From: Streptomyces sp. ISL-1
Lineage (GTDB): Bacteria; Actinomycetota; Actinomycetes; Streptomycetales; Streptomycetaceae
Assembly (NCBI RefSeq): GCF_018614585.1
Contig: NZ_JAGGOI010000040.1
Coordinates: 62,001-126,000 of the forward strand
Direction: 5' to 3'
Length of the DNA stretch: 64,000 nt
Below, one piece after another: positions 8,073 to 16,818 of the stretch; position 1 is the stretch's first letter, and every line of letters starts with the position of its first letter. Under the pieces are notes generated by a model. It worked only from the letters and a program-made list of their open reading frames with translations, searched no databases and had not been told where the DNA came from. The translations under genes and the position numbers were made by a program.

Positions 8073-10529
8073 TCAGGCGCGCGACTTCTCCAGCGCCGGA
8101 GGTGCGGGAGCGACCCGGTCGAAGACCTCGTCGATCTCGTGCTCGTCGCTGCTTGCGAGCAGATACGCCTGGGCCTCGCCGACATGGAAGTACATGCCGT
8201 GCAGCTTCAGCGTGCCCTCGGTGAGCCGCTTCGCCACCGCCTCATGAGCGCGCAGATGCTCCAACTGCTGCACCACATTGGTCAGGCACAGCTGCTCCAC
8301 CGCGTCGCTGGGCATCCGGCCGGAGATCCTCGCCCAGGAACGATGCCGGCTCCTCATCCGCTCCAGGCTCGGCATCCCGTGCCGCAGCCACCGCCGCAGC
8401 GGGGTCTGGGCGCCTCCGGACGGACCGTTCAGCAGGGCCTGCATCGCGCCACAGCCGGAGTGCCCGCAGATGGTGATCGAGTCCACCTTCAGCACATCGA
8501 CGGCGTACTCGATCGCGGCCGCCACCGAGTCGTCGCTGCTCTCCGCGCCGGGCGGCGGCACGAGGTTCCCCACGTTCCGCACTGTGAACAGATCGCCCGG
8601 ACCGCTGGCCGTGATCATGCTGGTCACCAGGCGGGAGTCGGCGCAGGTGAGGAAGAGCTGAGAGGGCCGCTGTCCTTCCCTCGCCAGCCGAGCCAGTTCC
8701 TCGCGCACCAGCGGGGCCGTATTGCGCTGGAAGGAGCTGAGCCCATTGGCCAGTTGATGCGTGCTGGCGTGCCGTGCGCTCGCGTCGCAGTGGTGGTTGC
8801 GCCAGGGCGTCCAGGGCCGGCAGGAGCAGTGCGTCTGGGTGGCGGGCTCACTTATCCGCCCCCCGGACCGGCCGGTGAACTCCACCGTGCCGCCCTGCGC
8901 GACATGCGAGGTCTGCCAGTCGTGCAGCGCCTCGTACGCGGCGTGGTCCATGAAGGACCCGTCCAACTCCACTACACAGTCGGCCCCTTGGGGCACCTGC
9001 CCCACTGTCCGGCTCAGCCGCGGCACGGCGAGGAAGGTCAACTGGCCGCGCGCCCGGACCCGGTGGATCCCCTCCTGCTCGTCCACCGTGATCCGCGTCC
9101 TGGTCAGTCGGTGCAGCGCGACCGCGACCGCCACCGCGACCCCGATCACCACACCTTCCAGTACGCCGGTGAGGACGACGGCGGCCAGCGTCACCGCGTA
9201 CACCAGCATCTCCCGGTTCTGCTTCACGCTGCGCAGGTGCGTGATGCTGACCATCTGGACGCCCACGACCATCACCAGAGCGGCCAGGGCGGCCAGCGGG
9301 ATCAGATCGAGGACGGGGACCAGCAGCAACGCGGCGACCGCGATCCACAGCCCGTGCAGCATCGTGGCGTTACGGCTCACCGCGCCGGCGGACACATTGG
9401 CGGCGCTGCGGACGGCGACGCCGGTAATGGGCAGCCCGCCGAGCGCGCCGGAGATGACATTCGCCGTCCCCTGCCCGGCCAGCTCCCGGTCGAGCCGGGC
9501 GCGCGGAATCCGAACGTCCGGCTGCTTGCGGGCCCCCACCAGCTTGTCGACGGCGACCGCGGACAGGAGTGACTCCACGCTGCCGACGAGGGTGATGGTG
9601 AGGACGGCGGCAAGGATGCCGAGCACCGGCCCTTCCGGCAACTGGGGCAGGGCATGGCTGCTCCAGGACGGCAGATCGACGCGTGTCAGGCTCAGCCCGG
9701 CGACGGCGGCGAAGGTGGTCGCAATCGCCACCGCGGCGAGGGCGGCCGGGATCTTCTGTACGAGTCGGCCCACGCGCCCGGGAATCCGCGGCCACAAAAG
9801 GAGTACGGCGACGGTCAGGGCACTGGCCGACAGTGCGGCCGGGTGAAGGTCGGCCAACTGGGCGGGCAGAGCGCGGACGTTGTCGACGGCAGAGCTCTGC
9901 GGGGTGGCTCCGAGCACGATATGGAGTTGTGCGAGGGCGATCGTGACGCCGATGCCGGCCAGCATGCCGTGCACGATCGCCGGGCTGACGGCGAGAGCCG
10001 AGCGGGCCACCCGGAGGGCGGCCAGCCCGAGTTGGGCGAGTCCGGCGAGGACGGTGATGGCGCAGGTGGTACGCCAGCCGTACCGCTGGATCAGATCGGC
10101 GGTGACGACGGTGAGCCCGGCGGCGGGTCCGCTGACCTGAAGCGGTGCACCGCCGAGCCGCCCGACGACGATGCCGCCGACGGCGGCGGCCACCAGCCCG
10201 GCCTGGAGTGGTGAGCCGGTGGCCAGGGCGATGCCGAGGGACAGCGGCAGCGCGATCAGGAAGACGGAGATCGAGGCGGACAGGTCGGCCCCTGCGATGC
10301 GCAAGCGGCGACGGCCGCCGCCGGGCGACGGCGGGCTGTGCGGGCGCTGGAAGCACGAGGCGAGAAACGTGCGGGACGGACGGGCCTCGCGGGACGTCCC
10401 GGCGGTGCCGTCCTTCTGTGGCGTGCCGGGCTGGCCATTCCTTTGGGACTTGCCGGTCTTTCGGGACTTTCGGATTTTGCGGAACTTGCGAGATGGGTCT
10501 TCGGTGCGGGTGGGGACGCAGGCAGACAT
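8073..10529 (-). CDS. SulP anion transporter fused to beta-carbonic anhydrase
   Basis: Single 818-residue polypeptide, likely a bicarbonate or sulfate transporter coupled to CO2/bicarbonate conversion. Residues about 75-480 form the SulP membrane domain (start ADLSASISVFLIALPLSLGI, with QVSGPAAGLTVVTADLI). A STAS-like stretch follows (CVVELDGSFMDHAAYEAL). The last ~220 residues are a beta-carbonic anhydrase with zinc ligands in LTCADSRLV and ICGHSGCGAM. The N-terminal ~60 residues are an odd Lys/Arg/Ser/Gly-rich tail (KFRKIRKSRKTGKSQRNG). The fusion is known in actinobacteria; the ion transported is not determinable here. Confidence 0.9.
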   Translation of the reverse strand: MSACVPTRTEDPSRKFRKIRKSRKTGKSQRNGQPGTPQKDGTAGTSREARPSRTFLASCFQRPHSPPSPGGGRRRLRIAGADLSASISVFLIALPLSLGIALATGSPLQAGLVAAAVGGIVVGRLGGAPLQVSGPAAGLTVVTADLIQRYGWRTTCAITVLAGLAQLGLAALRVARSALAVSPAIVHGMLAGIGVTIALAQLHIVLGATPQSSAVDNVRALPAQLADLHPAALSASALTVAVLLLWPRIPGRVGRLVQKIPAALAAVAIATTFAAVAGLSLTRVDLPSWSSHALPQLPEGPVLGILAAVLTITLVGSVESLLSAVAVDKLVGARKQPDVRIPRARLDRELAGQGTANVISGALGGLPITGVAVRSAANVSAGAVSRNATMLHGLWIAVAALLLVPVLDLIPLAALAALVMVVGVQMVSITHLRSVKQNREMLVYAVTLAAVVLTGVLEGVVIGVAVAVAVALHRLTRTRITVDEQEGIHRVRARGQLTFLAVPRLSRTVGQVPQGADCVVELDGSFMDHAAYEALHDWQTSHVAQGGTVEFTGRSGGRISEPATQTHCSCRPWTPWRNHHCDASARHASTHQLANGLSSFQRNTAPLVREELARLAREGQRPSQLFLTCADSRLVTSMITASGPGDLFTVRNVGNLVPPPGAESSDDSVAAAIEYAVDVLKVDSITICGHSGCGAMQALLNGPSGGAQTPLRRWLRHGMPSLERMRSRHRSWARISGRMPSDAVEQLCLTNVVQQLEHLRAHEAVAKRLTEGTLKLHGMYFHVGEAQAYLLASSDEHEIDEVFDRVAPAPPALEKSRA

Positions 10530-10813
10530 GGTTCCCGTCTCCTCCGGGGCAGCGCGGTCGCGGAATGTGAGGGACGCGGCCGTGGGTCACGGCGTGCAGC
10601 GGCGGGATTCTCAACTCTCGGTAAATGGATAGTAATGCAGAGTAAAGACTGAGGCGGTATTTTCGGGGCAAATGGGGCAACCTTTCACCCGTTCTGGTGA
10701 TTAGTGATTTGAACGCGGCTGGTCGCACCTCCCCTCGCCGGCGCGATGCGAGCTTGTCGGCGCTGTAGGCAATGCGTCGTACAGGCGTATAAGCGCAGAA
10801 AGAGGGTGGGCGA

Positions 10814-12081
10814 ATGATGGCCGCCACGAGGAGGATCGCCGTCGGCGCAGCCGCTACGGCGCTGTTCGCAGGACTTGCCGGCTGCTCCGGATCGGAGGGC
10901 GATGGTGCGTCAGGAAAGGGTGCCCCCGGACCGAACAGTGGCGCCGCTGGACCCCAGAGCGCGGTACGTCTCATCGGAGACGGATCCACCGCGTTCACCG
11001 GCGCCCAGCCGGGGCATCTCGAGCCGCAGCGCCTGAAGTCCGGTCAGCCGCCGCCGCAGTTCGTGGTGTTCTCCTGGGACGGGGCCCGCGAGAGCGGCCA
11101 TAGGCTTTTCTCCCACTTCCGCAAGGTCGCCGAAAGTACGACGCGACAATGACCTACTTCCTCAGCGGGGTCTATCTGCTCCCGGAGGAGAAGGCGAGCC
11201 TCTACGACCCGCCCCAGCACTCTCCCGGGCGCTCCGACATCGGCTTCAATGACATCCAGGGCATCAAGGACACCGTGCGTGAGCTGCGCGGAGCCTGGCA
11301 GGAGGGCAACGAAGTGGGCACCCACTTCAACGGCCACTTCTGCGGCGAGGACGGCGGGGTCGGCACATGGTCGGTCCCCGAGTGGAAGAGCGAGATCAGC
11401 CAGGCCAAGTCCTTTGTGAAGAACTGGAAGACGAATGCGGGCCTGCAGGCCGAACAGCCGCTGCCCTTCGACTACGAGAATGAACTCATCGGCGCCCGCA
11501 CCCCCTGCCTGGAGGGCCGCCCGAACTTTGTGCGCGCCGCGAGCGAACTGGGCTTCCGCTACGACACCAGCGGGATCAACCACCAGGTCTGGCCCAAGAA
11601 GGAACTGGGTCTGTGGGACCTGTCACTGCAGATGGTCCCGGTGCCCGGCCGCGCCTTCGAGACGCTGGCCATGGACTACAACTTCATGATCAACCAGTCG
11701 GGCGCGACGAAGGGCGACCCCGCCCAGTACGTGTACTGGGGCGACCAGATGTGCGACGGCCTGGTGCAGGCCTTCGGTCGCGCGTACGCGGGAAACCGGG
11801 CCCCGCTGATCATCGGCAACCACTTCGAGTCCTGGAACGGCGGCGCATACATGCGGGCCATCGAGGAGACGATCGCCACGGTCTGTGTGAAACGCGACGT
11901 GAGGTGCGTGTCCTTCCGGCAACTCGCCGACTGGCTGGACGCCCAGGACCCGCAGGTCCTGGACAAGATGCGCACGCTCGGAGTCGGCGAGGCCCCGAAG
12001 GGCGGCTGGGCGACGTTCCTCGCCACCCAGCCGGCGGACTCGGCGGCCTCACCCGCGGTCAAGCAGGCCGAGCAGGGCTGA
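10814..12081 (+). pseudogene. Polysaccharide deacetylase-like lipoprotein, one frameshift
   Basis: NodB-fold secreted lipoprotein split by a one-base deletion. The 5' frame (10814-11152) has a lipoprotein signal with lipobox LAGC and the start of the deacetylase domain (FVVFSWDGARESGHRLF). The 3' frame (11149-12081) continues it with MTYFLSGVYLLP and the metal-site-like GTHFNGHFC. Near 11131-11136 the bases read GCCGAAAGTACGACG; adding one G would give an unbroken A-E-K-Y-D-A-T-M-T-Y. As written the halves overlap by ATGA, so re-initiation is conceivable, but the second half would lack the signal peptide. A sequencing error cannot be excluded. The ATP-binding protein gene is convergent, 30 bp away. 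Confidence 0.75.
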
Positions 12082-12111
12082 CGACCGACATCGGCTCACC
12101 GAGCCGTTTCC

Positions 12112-13098
12112 TCAGCTGGGCTGCGGAACTGCCGAATGCTCGCACAGCACGAAGGCGGGGTCGACCTGCGAGGAAAGGTCGGCGCCCGTCTTCACGTTGC
12201 CCCAACTCTCCGCGTTCTTCAGGTGGAAGTGCACCATCTGGCGTGTGTAGCGCTCCCAGTCGCGGTGCGCGTACGAGTCCTCCGCGGCGTTCTGCAGCGT
12301 CTGCAGCGACATCCGGTTCTCGGCCTCCAGGAGCTCGAAGCGCGTGGGCCGGCCCTTCTCCATCCCCCGCACCCAGTTCGAGTGCCCGACGGTGACGAGC
12401 AGGTCGTCCCCCACCTCCTCGCGCAGGAAGTCCACGTCGTCCTGGCCCTGCACTTTGTTGCCGATGACCTTCAGCGCGATGCCGAAGTCCCTGGCGTACT
12501 CCTTGTACTGGCGGTAGACGGACACGCCCTTACGGGTCGGCTCAGCCACCAGGAAGGTCATGTCGAAGCGGGTGAACATCCCGGACGCGAAGGAGTCCGA
12601 CCCGGCCGTCATATCGACGACCACGTACTCCTCGGGGCCGTCGACCAGGTGGTTGAGGCACAGCTCCACCGCGCCGACCTTGGAGTGGTAGCAGGACACC
12701 CCGAGATCCGACTCGGTGAACGGACCGGTCGCCATCAGCCGGATGTCACCGTCGTCCAGCCGGACTGTGCGGGCGCAGGCTTCGTAGACCGGGTTGTCCT
12801 CACACACGCGCAGCAGGCGCGAACCCGTGCCCGGGGGCGTGGTCTTGATCATCTTTTCCGCGGAGGGGATCCGGGGGTTCGTTCCCCGGAGATAGTCCTT
12901 GATCAGCGGCAGATGAGCGCCCATTGCGGGCAGTGCGGCGGCCTCCGCCTCGTCGAGACCGAGCGCTGCCCCCAAATGCTGGTTGATGTCGGCGTCCACC
13001 GCGACGACGGGTGCTTCATTGGCGGCCAGGTGGCGGATGAAGAGCGAGGACAGCGTCGTCTTCCCGCTGCCGCCCTTCCCTACGAAAGCGATCTTCAT
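12112..13098 (-). CDS. CooC/MinD-like P-loop ATPase
   Basis: SIMIBI-class ATPase of the ParA/MinD/CooC group. It opens directly with the P-loop MKIAFVGKGGSGKTTL, followed by VVAVDADINQHLG (Walker A' Asp) and VVVDMTAGSDSFASG (Walker B region). CooC members load metals into enzymes, but no metalloenzyme partner is adjacent, so the role is open. ATG 13098 is preferred because the P-loop begins immediately; GTG 13107 in frame would add three residues. It is divergent from the Fic-like gene, with ~100 bp between them. It is a conserved Streptomyces core gene by position. Confidence 0.85.
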   Translation of the reverse strand: MKIAFVGKGGSGKTTLSSLFIRHLAANEAPVVAVDADINQHLGAALGLDEAEAAALPAMGAHLPLIKDYLRGTNPRIPSAEKMIKTTPPGTGSRLLRVCEDNPVYEACARTVRLDDGDIRLMATGPFTESDLGVSCYHSKVGAVELCLNHLVDGPEEYVVVDMTAGSDSFASGMFTRFDMTFLVAEPTRKGVSVYRQYKEYARDFGIALKVIGNKVQGQDDVDFLREEVGDDLLVTVGHSNWVRGMEKGRPTRFELLEAENRMSLQTLQNAAEDSYAHRDWERYTRQMVHFHLKNAESWGNVKTGADLSSQVDPAFVLCEHSAVPQPS

Positions 13099-13200
13099 GT
13101 TCACCAAGAGTAGTCGATTGATCGCACGACGCAGTCAAACCGAGTGAGGAAGACCACTCCAAGGTGGGACGTGCGAGAGGGGCGCGTAGCCTCGCTACCT

Positions 13201-14031
13201 ATGAGTACGAATGCCTCGTCGGCCGACCCCCTCGCCACACTCGGCTCCCTGCGGGGCGTCGCCGACTCCGTGGACTCCGTGCGCAAAGCCGTCGACCGCG
13301 TCTACGGCCACCGGGTCATGCGGCGTCGCAGCAATGAGGTCACCTCGGAGGCGGCGCTGCGCGGAGCGCGTGGTTCCGCCGCGCTGTCCGGGGCGGACTG
13401 GGCGCTGGAAGAGGTCCGCAGGCGGACCGACTTCGGCGTCGAACCCGAGGCGCGCACGGTCGGGGCGGCGCTTCGATTGACCGCCGAGGCCGGTCAACTC
13501 CTTTCCATCTGGCGGCAGTCGCCGATTCGGGTGCTGGCCCGGCTGCATCTGGTCGCGGCGAGCGGCGCAGGCGACGACGACACGGTGGGCCGCCCGCGTC
13601 TCGCGGGTGAGGCGGTCGACGAGCCGCTGATCGAGTCGCCGCTCCCGGACGCGAGCGAGGTGACAGGACGGCTGGACGGCCTGGCCGAACTGATCATCGC
13701 GGGCAGCTCCGCACCGGCCCTGGTGACCGCGGCCGTGGTCCACGGCGAACTGCTGGCGCTGCGCCCCTTCGGCTCGTACAACGGTCTCGTCGCCCGCGCG
13801 GCCGAGCGCATCGTGCTGATCGGCAGCGGACTGGACCCGAAGTCGATCTGCCCGGCGGAGGCCGGGCATGCGGAGCAGGGCCGGGCCGCGTACGTCGCGG
13901 CCTTCGAGGGGTATCTGTCGGGGACGCCGGAGGGCATGGCCACCTGGATCGCGCACTGCGGGCGCGCGGTGGAGTTGGGAGTCAGGGAGTCGACGGCGGT
14001 GTGCGAGGCGCTGCAGCGCGGGGCTGCGTGA
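13201..14031 (+). CDS. Fic-domain-like protein with degenerate active-site motif
   Basis: 276-residue Fic-like protein. The region aligned to the Fic core HPFx[DE]GNGR reads LRPFGSYNGLVARA. The helical frame is kept (GELLALRPF before, AAERIVL after), but the catalytic His is replaced by Arg and the GNGR phosphate-binding turn is altered. AMP-transferase activity is therefore doubtful. Start ATG 13201 is preferred over an upstream in-frame ATG at 13144, because the upstream residues look like untranslated leader. It is divergent from the CooC-like gene and lies upstream of a 350-bp gap. The family assignment is moderate. Confidence 0.7.
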   Translation: MSTNASSADPLATLGSLRGVADSVDSVRKAVDRVYGHRVMRRRSNEVTSEAALRGARGSAALSGADWALEEVRRRTDFGVEPEARTVGAALRLTAEAGQLLSIWRQSPIRVLARLHLVAASGAGDDDTVGRPRLAGEAVDEPLIESPLPDASEVTGRLDGLAELIIAGSSAPALVTAAVVHGELLALRPFGSYNGLVARAAERIVLIGSGLDPKSICPAEAGHAEQGRAAYVAAFEGYLSGTPEGMATWIAHCGRAVELGVRESTAVCEALQRGAA

Positions 14032-14382
14032 ATCACACCGTCTGAACTACTCCTGGAAAAGCCCCTGAACAGGGTTGCGGCGGTACCGGAATTGGTACCG
14101 CCGCTGGCATGTCCACCGAGTTACCATGCGTCCTCGATATATTGCCCATCAGGTCGGGAACTCTGCCCGTCACCTGGTGCAGCTGGCCCGTAATCGACGG
14201 GTCGACGTCGCGTGGGTGCTCCGTTTTCATGCTCGGTCCGTGGGGCCTTCATGCGTTACAGGTGATCCTCTCGGATGTCCTTGGTCTCGCGGGCCGTTGA
14301 CTCATTTGTACTCCTGCGGAAGGGCGAGCGGAAGCCCTGGCTGCAGTTCTTTACTTTTAGTTTCAAATACGGGCGAATTGAT
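14032..14382. other. Gene-free interval with one strong hairpin
   Basis: Between the convergent Fic-like and HAD genes. It contains a perfect 11-bp stem at 14077-14104 (GCGGCGGTACC / GGTACCGCCGC, 6-base loop), the likely terminator for the Fic-like gene. The right half (about 14330-14400) is AT-richer than its surroundings. No convincing gene is seen. Confidence 0.55.
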
Positions 14383-15237
14383 TCACGCGGTGGCGGCAGC
14401 AATTTGAGCGGCCGCGTTACGCCGTCGGCTCGTATACCAGACCAGTCCGGCGGTGGCGACCGCCGCACCCACAGCGGCCGCGGCGACGAGGGCCGGGCGC
14501 GGCGGCATGGAGAACGCGGGCAGCCGCTGCTTGAGCCGGACCGGCCGATCGAAGACGAGAATCGGCCAATCCCGCGCCGTCGCCTCCCGGCGAAGCGCGC
14601 GATCCGGATTCACTGCGTACGGATGGCCGACGGACGCGAGCATTGGGACGTCAGTAGCGGAGTCGCTGTAGGCGTAGCAACGCGCCAGGTCGTACCCCTC
14701 TGAAGCGGCGAGCTCCTTGACTGCCTCCGCCTTGGTGGGTCCGTACGCGTAGTACTCCACCTCCCCCGTGAAGCAGCCGTCGTCGCCAACCACCATGCGG
14801 GTGGCCACCACACGGTCGGCGCCGAGGAGCTCGCCGATGGGCTCGACCACCTCCGCGCCGGAGGTGGAGACGATGACTACGTCGCGGCCCGCGGTGTGGT
14901 GCTCCTCGATGAGGGACGCGGCCTCGTCGTAGATGATCGGGTCGATCAGGTCGTGGAGAGTCTCGGCGACGATCTCCTTGACCTGCTGGACGTTCCACCC
15001 CTTGCACAGCGCGGAGAGGTACGCGCGCATCCGCTCCATCTGGTCGTGGTCGGCGCCGCCGGCGAGAAAAACGAACTGCGCATAGGCGGTGCGCAGTACG
15101 GCGCGCCGGTTGATCAGCCCGCCTTGGTAGAAGGACTTGCTGAAGGTCAGCGTCGAAGACTTCGCAATGACCGTCTTGTCCAGGTCAAAGAAGGCGGCTG
15201 TGCGCGGCAAGGAGTGGTTTTCCACGAGCCTGAGCAT
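14383..15237 (-). CDS. HAD-superfamily IB phosphatase with C-terminal membrane helix
   Basis: HAD subfamily IB hydrolase (SerB-like) predicted to dephosphorylate a small molecule. Motif I is FFDLDKTVI (residues ~16-24), motif II is VVIVSTSG, and motif III/IV lies in YAYSDSATDVPML. A C-terminal hydrophobic segment (LVAAAAVGAAVATAGLVWYT) followed by RRR suggests membrane anchoring with the catalytic domain in the cytoplasm. The S. coelicolor orthologue (SCO3558, recalled) is annotated as morphological-differentiation-associated, and the mycobacterial orthologue sits at the same place beside ssd. It is divergent from the 6C RNA and the Tad operon. Confidence 0.88.
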   Translation of the reverse strand: MLRLVENHSLPRTAAFFDLDKTVIAKSSTLTFSKSFYQGGLINRRAVLRTAYAQFVFLAGGADHDQMERMRAYLSALCKGWNVQQVKEIVAETLHDLIDPIIYDEAASLIEEHHTAGRDVVIVSTSGAEVVEPIGELLGADRVVATRMVVGDDGCFTGEVEYYAYGPTKAEAVKELAASEGYDLARCYAYSDSATDVPMLASVGHPYAVNPDRALRREATARDWPILVFDRPVRLKQRLPAFSMPPRPALVAAAAVGAAVATAGLVWYTSRRRNAAAQIAAATA

Positions 15238-15317
15238 AGGTGCCCGCCATTCGGCGTACGCTCGGGTGTGTGGGTTTGCCTGAGAAGGCTCTCGGGTACA
15301 CCATGGAAGTCACGGAT

Positions 15318-15410
15318 CGTTCGCGACCGTGCTAACCCGGTCCGGCTCCTCCCCCCCCGAGTCGGCCGGAGAGACGACCCCCGCTCTCCCCCCCGGCGGG
15401 GGTCGTCGCA
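15318..15410 (+). ncRNA. 6C small RNA (actinobacterial)
   Basis: Two adjacent hairpins with C-run loops, the hallmark of the 6C RNA family. The first stem (CCGGCTC / GAGTCGG) encloses eight C's at 15351-15358. The second stem (GACGACCCCCGC at 15373-15384 / GCGGGGGTCGTC at 15396-15407) encloses seven C's at 15388-15394. Position and strand fit: the mycobacterial 6C RNA (B11) lies between the HAD gene and ssd on the ssd strand, exactly as here. The 5' end is approximate; the 3' end is probably the second hairpin. Confidence 0.85.
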
Positions 15411-15580
15411 TGTCCGGACGCTTTTTCGTCCATCTGCTGCGATCCACTGTGATCGTTCTCCTCTCGTGTGAGCCGTGTAGCCGTCGGCCTTCCATCACTC
15501 TGCACCGTCACTGTGTGTAGTGGAAGGGCTGCTCCCGGGAGTCACCGGTATGGACGACCGGGATATTCACAAGTGGCTAG

Positions 15581-15589
15581 TTGTCCACA
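15581..15589 (+). promoter_or_regulatory. DnaA-box-like nonamer upstream of ssd
   Basis: TTGTCCACA matches the Streptomyces DnaA box consensus exactly. It lies about 130 bp before ssd, with a weaker look-alike (GATCCACAC) about 23 bp downstream. A single box may be chance; binding is inferred only. Confidence 0.4.
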
Positions 15590-15708
15590 GTTTTTCAGCA
15601 AGATCCACACGATTTTCCGGTGCGCTGCACGGTGATTCCACCCGCGCAGTTCGCGGACCGCAGGAATCGCAGATCTCAGAACGAAGCGAGATCCAAAGTA
15701 AGTAGGGG

Positions 15709-16818
15709 GTGGAGATCGTGGCTGGATCCATCACATCAGAGCGGCCGCCGGTCGTTGAAGGGCGGCGGGACGGGCCTCTGATCGTCACTGAAGACATGGA
15801 ACTGCTCGACGATCTGCTGCGGCTGTGCGCCGCGGCGGGAGCCGAACCGGACGTCCATCACTCGGTGCCGGAGCGAAGCGGAAGCTGGGAGGGGGCGCCG
15901 CTGGTGCTCGTCGGCGACGACGCGGCCGCGCGTTGCCGCGGAGCCACGCGCAGACCGGGTGTGCTGCTCGTGGGGCGGGACCAGGACGACCCGGACGTCT
16001 GGCGGCGGGCGGTGGAAATCGGCGCCGACTGTGTGCTGCGTCTGCCCGATGCGGAAGGCTGGCTCGTCGACCGGATCGCCGATGTGGTCGAGGGTGTCGG
16101 ACGACAGGCGCTGACCGTCGGTGTGATCGGCGGCAGGGGTGGAGCCGGGGCATCGACGCTGGCCTGCGCGCTGGCTGTCTCTGCGGCCCGGGGCGGTCGG
16201 CGCACCATGCTGGTCGACGGCGACCCGCTCGGCGGCGGGCTGGACGTGCTGCTCGGCGGAGAGCAAGTGGAAGGCAGACGTTGGCCGGATTTCGCCGCTT
16301 CCAAGGGGCGGGTCGCCGGCGGGGCGCTGGAGGAGTCGCTGCCCGAGCTGCATGCGCTGCGGGTACTCAGCTGGGACCGCGGGGACTCTGTGGTGATTCC
16401 GCCGGAGGCGATGCGTTCGGTGCTGGCCGCGGCGCGCAGGCGGGGCGGGGTGGTGGTCGTGGATCTGCCGCGCCGGGTCGACGAGGGCGTGGCGGAGGCG
16501 CTGGCCCAGCTCGATCTCGGGCTGCTGGTGGTGCCGGCCGAACTACGGGCGGTCGCCGCGGCCAACAGGGTGGCGTCGACGGTGGGCATGGTGCTCCAGG
16601 ACCTGCGCGTGGTGGTGCGCGGGCCGTACGCGGCGGGGCTGGACGAGCAATGGGTCGCGGACGCCCTGGGACTGCCGCTGGCGGGCGAACTTCCCGTGGA
16701 AGCCGGACTGTTGGCCGCGCAGGAAGGAGGCGCTCCGCCAGGCCGTGCGCGCGGGCCGCTTGCCAGGTTCTGCACGGCCTTCTGGGAGCGAGCGCTGACC
16801 GGGGGCGGGGTCTCATGA
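15709..16818 (+). CDS. ssd: Septum-site-determining protein Ssd (TadZ/CpaE-like)
   Basis: MinD/ParA-superfamily protein that in actinobacteria begins the Tad pilus locus; Ssd in mycobacteria affects septation. An N-terminal receiver-like region (~residues 20-125) precedes the ATPase domain, whose P-loop is degenerate: GVIGGRGGAGASTLACAL, with Ala where Lys-Thr is expected. MLVDGDPLGGGLDV corresponds to the A' motif. GTG 15709 is given; GTG 15718 (VAGSI) is equally plausible and closer to the usual orthologue start. Its stop overlaps tadA by ATGA, so translation is coupled. Confidence 0.87.
   Translation: MEIVAGSITSERPPVVEGRRDGPLIVTEDMELLDDLLRLCAAAGAEPDVHHSVPERSGSWEGAPLVLVGDDAAARCRGATRRPGVLLVGRDQDDPDVWRRAVEIGADCVLRLPDAEGWLVDRIADVVEGVGRQALTVGVIGGRGGAGASTLACALAVSAARGGRRTMLVDGDPLGGGLDVLLGGEQVEGRRWPDFAASKGRVAGGALEESLPELHALRVLSWDRGDSVVIPPEAMRSVLAAARRRGGVVVVDLPRRVDEGVAEALAQLDLGLLVVPAELRAVAAANRVASTVGMVLQDLRVVVRGPYAAGLDEQWVADALGLPLAGELPVEAGLLAAQEGGAPPGRARGPLARFCTAFWERALTGGGVS

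Noticed and set aside
15373..15407. Second 6C hairpin as a plain terminator of the HAD gene
   Set aside because: It is on the wrong side (upstream) of the HAD gene and the C-run loops fit the 6C RNA much better.
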